A stretch of DNA of 24,654 bases from Bacteroidales bacterium (GTDB taxonomy: Bacteria > Bacteroidota > Bacteroidia > Bacteroidales > UBA1715): contig JAFZTG010000143.1 in assembly GCA_017618935.1 (NCBI GenBank), positions 1 through 24,654 of the forward strand, in the 5' to 3' direction. The first letter of the stretch is position 1; the number at the start of each line of letters is the position of its first letter. Under the pieces are notes generated by a model. The model was not told the origin of the DNA. It ran no database searches and saw only the letters and a program-made list of their open reading frames with translations. Below, piece by piece: positions 22,053-24,654 of the stretch. The position numbers and the translations under genes were made by a program.

Positions 22053-24029
22053 TTAGAGCATTTTTTGTAATTCGAACATTTCGTCTCGCAATTTTGCGGC
22101 GGTTGCAAAATCCATTTCTTTCGCGGCCGCTTCCATATCTTTCTTGGTTTTTGCAATGAGACGTTTTATTTCGTCTTTCGACATATATTTTACAACAGGG
22201 TCGGCTGCAATCGAAGCCTGTGGGTCAAAATCGTCTCTTTTCGTCAATGATTTGTCGATAGCCTTTACGATTTGTTTTGGCGTAATGTTGTGTTCCGTAT
22301 TGTAGCGAATCTGCTTTTCCCGTCGGCGATTGGTTTCGTCGATTGTTTTTTGCATGCTTTCGGTGACTTTGTCAGCATACATAATCACGTGACCATTCAC
22401 GTTTCGAGCTGCACGACCAGCCGTTTGTGTGAGTGAACGTGCGTTCCGAAGAAAACCTTCTTTGTCGGCGTCAAGAATCGCAACAAGAGAAACTTCAGGC
22501 AAGTCCAAGCCTTCACGGAGCAAGTTCACACCAACCAAGACGTCAAAACCGCCAGCACGAAGATTTTCCAATATTTCCACGCGTTCCAGCGTGTCAACAT
22601 CGCTGTGGATATAGGCGCTTTTTATGCCAAGACGAGTGAGATATTTTTGAAGTTCCTCGGCCATGCGTTTGGTAAGAGTTGTAACTAAAACGCGTTCGTT
22701 GGCGTGAGTTCTTTGGTTTATTTCCTCAATTAAATCATCAATCTGATTTTCTGTCGGCCGAATCTCAATTTCTGGGTCTAACAAACCTGTCGGCCGAATC
22801 ACTTGGTCAACAACCACGCCTTCGGAACGTTGTAGTTCAAAATCAGCGGGAGTAGCGCTTACGTAAATGACTTGATTACAAAGAGATTCAAATTCCTCAA
22901 AGTTCAAAGGACGGTTGTCCAATGCGGCAGGAAGCCGAAATCCGTTATCGACAAGGTTTATTTTACGGGAATGGTCACCTCCGTACATTCCGTGAATTTG
23001 TGGAACGGTAACATGGCTTTCGTCTATGACAAGTAGGAAATCCTTGGGTAAATAGTCAAAAAGACAGTAGGGACGGACTCCTTCGGCTCTGCCGTCAAAA
23101 TAGCGAGAATAGTTCTCAATCCCCGAACAATACCCAATTTCCTTAATCATCTCCAAATCGTATTCAACTCGTTCTTTCAGTCGTTGTGCCTCCAATTGCT
23201 TGTCAATGCTGATAAGATAATCCATTTGTTTTACAAGGTCATCTTGTATGTCACGAATTGCCTTCTCAAAGCCTCCTTTGCTTGAAATGAACAAATTTGC
23301 GGGATAAATGACCGTTTCGTCGAATTGTTCTATCGTTTTTCCCGTTTCTGGATCTATTGCCGAAAGTCGGTCTATTTCATTGTCCCACAGTTCAATGCGA
23401 ACGGCATAGTCGTGCGATGCCTCAAAGACGTCTATTGTATCGCCCTTCACGCGAAATGTGCCTCGTCTGAAATCAATTTCATTCCGACTATACAAGTCAT
23501 CAACCAATTCGCGGAGCAGAACGTCTTGTGCAATTTTTTGACCGATTCTGAGGTGAATGGCACGTTCCTCAAAGTTGTTGGGATTTCCCATACCATAAAT
23601 GCACGAGACAGAGGACACGATAATAATGTCTTTTCGTCCCGAAAGGAGCGTGCTCGTCGTACTAAGTCGAAGTTTTTCCAGTTCGTCGTTAATCGACAAG
23701 TCTTTTTCAATGTACGTATTTGTCTGCGGAATGTAGGCTTCCGGCTGATAATAATCGTAGTACGAAACGAAGTATTCCACCGCATTTTCGGGAAAAAACT
23801 GCTTGAATTCCGAATAGAGTTGAGCAGCCAAGGTTTTGTTGTGACTGAGAATGAGTGTCGGTTTTTGAACCTGTTCAATCACATTTGCTATGGTGAATGT
23901 CTTTCCCGAACCTGTAACGCCAAGCAACACCTGATGTTTGGTGCCGTCAAGGACACCTTCCGTCAGTTGACGAATTGCCTCGGGCTGGTCGCCGGTAGGT
24001 TTATATTTTGATGAAAGCGTGAATTGCAT
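22053..24029 (-). CDS. uvrB: Excinuclease ABC subunit UvrB
   Basis: The 658-residue protein is a full-length UvrB. The P-loop is G-V-T-G-S-G-K-T at 37-44. The beta-hairpin Y-Y-D-Y-Y-Q-P-E-A-Y-I-P, which grips DNA, is near 92. The helicase box D-E-S-H is near 336, Q-T-A-G-R-A-A-R-N is in the second helicase half, and a C-terminal UVR motif (F-A-T-A-A-K-L-R-D-E-M) contacts UvrC. It verifies lesions handed over by UvrA in nucleotide excision repair. I chose the ATG at 24029 over a TTG six codons upstream. It converges on the Hdr-like operon with only four bases between the stops and no obvious terminator there. Confidence 0.96.
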   Translation of the reverse strand: MQFTLSSKYKPTGDQPEAIRQLTEGVLDGTKHQVLLGVTGSGKTFTIANVIEQVQKPTLILSHNKTLAAQLYSEFKQFFPENAVEYFVSYYDYYQPEAYIPQTNTYIEKDLSINDELEKLRLSTTSTLLSGRKDIIIVSSVSCIYGMGNPNNFEERAIHLRIGQKIAQDVLLRELVDDLYSRNEIDFRRGTFRVKGDTIDVFEASHDYAVRIELWDNEIDRLSAIDPETGKTIEQFDETVIYPANLFISSKGGFEKAIRDIQDDLVKQMDYLISIDKQLEAQRLKERVEYDLEMIKEIGYCSGIENYSRYFDGRAEGVRPYCLFDYLPKDFLLVIDESHVTVPQIHGMYGGDHSRKINLVDNGFRLPAALDNRPLNFEEFESLCNQVIYVSATPADFELQRSEGVVVDQVIRPTGLLDPEIEIRPTENQIDDLIEEINQRTHANERVLVTTLTKRMAEELQKYLTRLGIKSAYIHSDVDTLERVEILENLRAGGFDVLVGVNLLREGLDLPEVSLVAILDADKEGFLRNARSLTQTAGRAARNVNGHVIMYADKVTESMQKTIDETNRRREKQIRYNTEHNITPKQIVKAIDKSLTKRDDFDPQASIAADPVVKYMSKDEIKRLIAKTKKDMEAAAKEMDFATAAKLRDEMFELQKML

Positions 24030-24103
24030 AGCGATTTTATAGCACAATTATTGTCATAAATTGTGTCCAAAGGAAATAAAAATATTTTGGGTTAACAAAG
24101 AGA

Positions 24104-24304
24104 CTAATCTCTTTCCAAAAAATCTATTTTTGTGCGCAAGTCGAAAATATGTTTTTTTAGTTCAAGAACATGTTTGTCAATATATTTTATCGCAACAGGT
24201 CCTATGTCGGAACACATTTTCACTTTTTCCAACGACTCAAGTTCGTTCTCGTATTTATCTATATCAGCTTGAAGTTTTGCTAAATCTGTTTCTTTTTCTT
24301 TCAT
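24104..24304 (-). CDS. Short coiled-coil protein, unknown function
   Basis: From the ATG at 24304 the gene encodes 66 residues that are mostly charged and helical, with heptad-like spacing of Leu and Ile in two halves (about 1-28 and 42-66) around a break at G-P. No signal peptide or known motif is seen. An ATG 19 codons upstream is in frame, but the added residues look unlike the rest. A 7-base-pair hairpin overlaps its stop codon. It precedes uvrB on the same strand with a 74-base gap. The coding call rests on composition and context, and the function is unknown. Confidence 0.6.
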   Translation of the reverse strand: MKEKETDLAKLQADIDKYENELESLEKVKMCSDIGPVAIKYIDKHVLELKKHIFDLRTKIDFLERD

Positions 24305-24489
24305 TGCTCTAAGGTTTAAATTATTTTTTGCCTTCGGTATGAGTGCTGAAATCAGGCACATTCATTTGAAATGCATTGCAAATATGCAATTTTTTTGTTT
24401 TTCTTGACAAAAATAGGAAAGAAAATGTTACGAATAAAAGGAACTAATCTATAAAAGAACGGTATTCATTATAAATTCTCCAACCTCAA
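24305..24489. other. Intergenic region with small hairpin
   Basis: This 185-base stretch holds the leader of the small coiled-coil gene. ATTGCA, four bases, TGCAAT at 24375-24390, followed by seven T bases, could be a weak plus-strand hairpin. On the minus strand the same place reads CATATTTG, one mismatch from the -7 element, with TTTG 21 bases upstream. I see no RNA gene or further coding region. Confidence 0.35.
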
Positions 24490-24654
24490 TTACGTTAATC
24501 TCACCTGCGTAAGTGTCCCCGATGTTTTGGTGACATTCAGTTGATATTCTGCTCCAAAAATCATTGCATTGTTTTCTTCCTCGTGTCCCGATGGAAACCC
24601 GAAAAGGATAGGAAAATCGTATTCCGCCGTAGCTTCGCGTATAATGCTTTCTAT
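24490..24654 (-). CDS. Peptidase S66 (LD-carboxypeptidase) family protein, C-terminal part
   Basis: The minus strand is open from the window edge to a TAA at 24490-24492, giving 54 residues. The stretch P-I-L-F-G-F-P-S-G-H-E-E-E-N-N-A and the following G-A-E-Y-Q-L-N-V match the C-terminal end of S66 serine peptidases. There the His of G-H-x-x-x-N belongs to the Ser-Glu-His triad. LdcA-type members trim the terminal D-alanine from murein tetrapeptides in the cytoplasm during wall recycling. The nucleophile and Glu lie outside the window, so activity cannot be judged. Confidence 0.8.
   Translation of the reverse strand: MESIIREATAEYDFPILFGFPSGHEEENNAMIFGAEYQLNVTKTSGTLTQVRLT

Noticed and set aside
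23325..24011. Plus-strand 228-codon frame inside uvrB
   Set aside because: UvrB is unmistakable on the other strand.
24097..24114. Hairpin AAAGAGA/TCTCTTT at the end of the coiled-coil gene as a terminator
   Set aside because: Only seven weak base pairs, overlaps the stop codon and has no T tract on the coding strand.

Overview
The window is low-GC bacterial DNA that reads as Bacteroidetes, most likely Bacteroidales. The signs are a PorP/SprF and GldJ pair from the type IX secretion system (T9SS), two secreted proteins with T9SS-type C-terminal sorting domains, a lipoprotein with a Cys-Gly-Asp-Asp-Asp start, near-absent Shine-Dalgarno sites, and promoters of the Bacteroidetes type (TTTG, about 19 bases, TAnnTTTG). 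Species cannot be told from the sequence. I see no rRNA, tRNA, CRISPR array, transposase or phage gene.

Layout. At 1-1263 are the end of a GNAT-type N-acyltransferase and an overlapping YgjP/DUF45 zinc metallopeptidase. After a 322-base AT-rich gap comes a small surface-polymer locus (1586-4848): an asparagine-synthetase-like PP-loop enzyme, a TagD-like nucleotidyltransferase, a convergent TagB/TagF-like glycerophosphotransferase and a hexapeptide acyltransferase. A 78-base broken copy of the TagB/TagF gene start lies just past the acyltransferase gene. At 5007-6370 on the minus strand a secreted leucine-rich-repeat protein and a DUF2148 iron-sulfur protein share one strong promoter. At 6526-9112 on the plus strand are a phosphoglucosamine mutase, a conserved acidic protein and YebC, closed by a hairpin terminator. 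At 9180-10108 (minus) are a MerR-type regulator and a lipoprotein. Position 10193 starts a large secreted sialate-O-acetylesterase-like protein with duplicated Ig-like plus carbohydrate-binding units. A perfect 28-base palindrome follows it. Then come a lone hisA, a PorP/SprF protein and GldJ, closed by a strong terminator.

The most notable region is 17091-22048: five tightly packed genes for a heterodisulfide-reductase-like complex, in order HdrC-like, HdrB-like, compact HdrA-like, second HdrC-like, and a one-chain HdrE-HdrC-HdrD-like membrane protein. They form a continuous set of iron-sulfur clusters and a flavin that ends at a membrane cytochrome-b-like domain. No hydrogenase, MvhD, formate dehydrogenase or sulfur-metabolism gene lies beside them. 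I infer a menaquinone-linked thiol/disulfide oxidoreductase of unknown substrate. One cluster-binding motif in the HdrB-like protein has lost two cysteines.

The window ends with uvrB, a short coiled-coil protein and the C-terminal part of a peptidase S66 (LD-carboxypeptidase), all on the minus strand.
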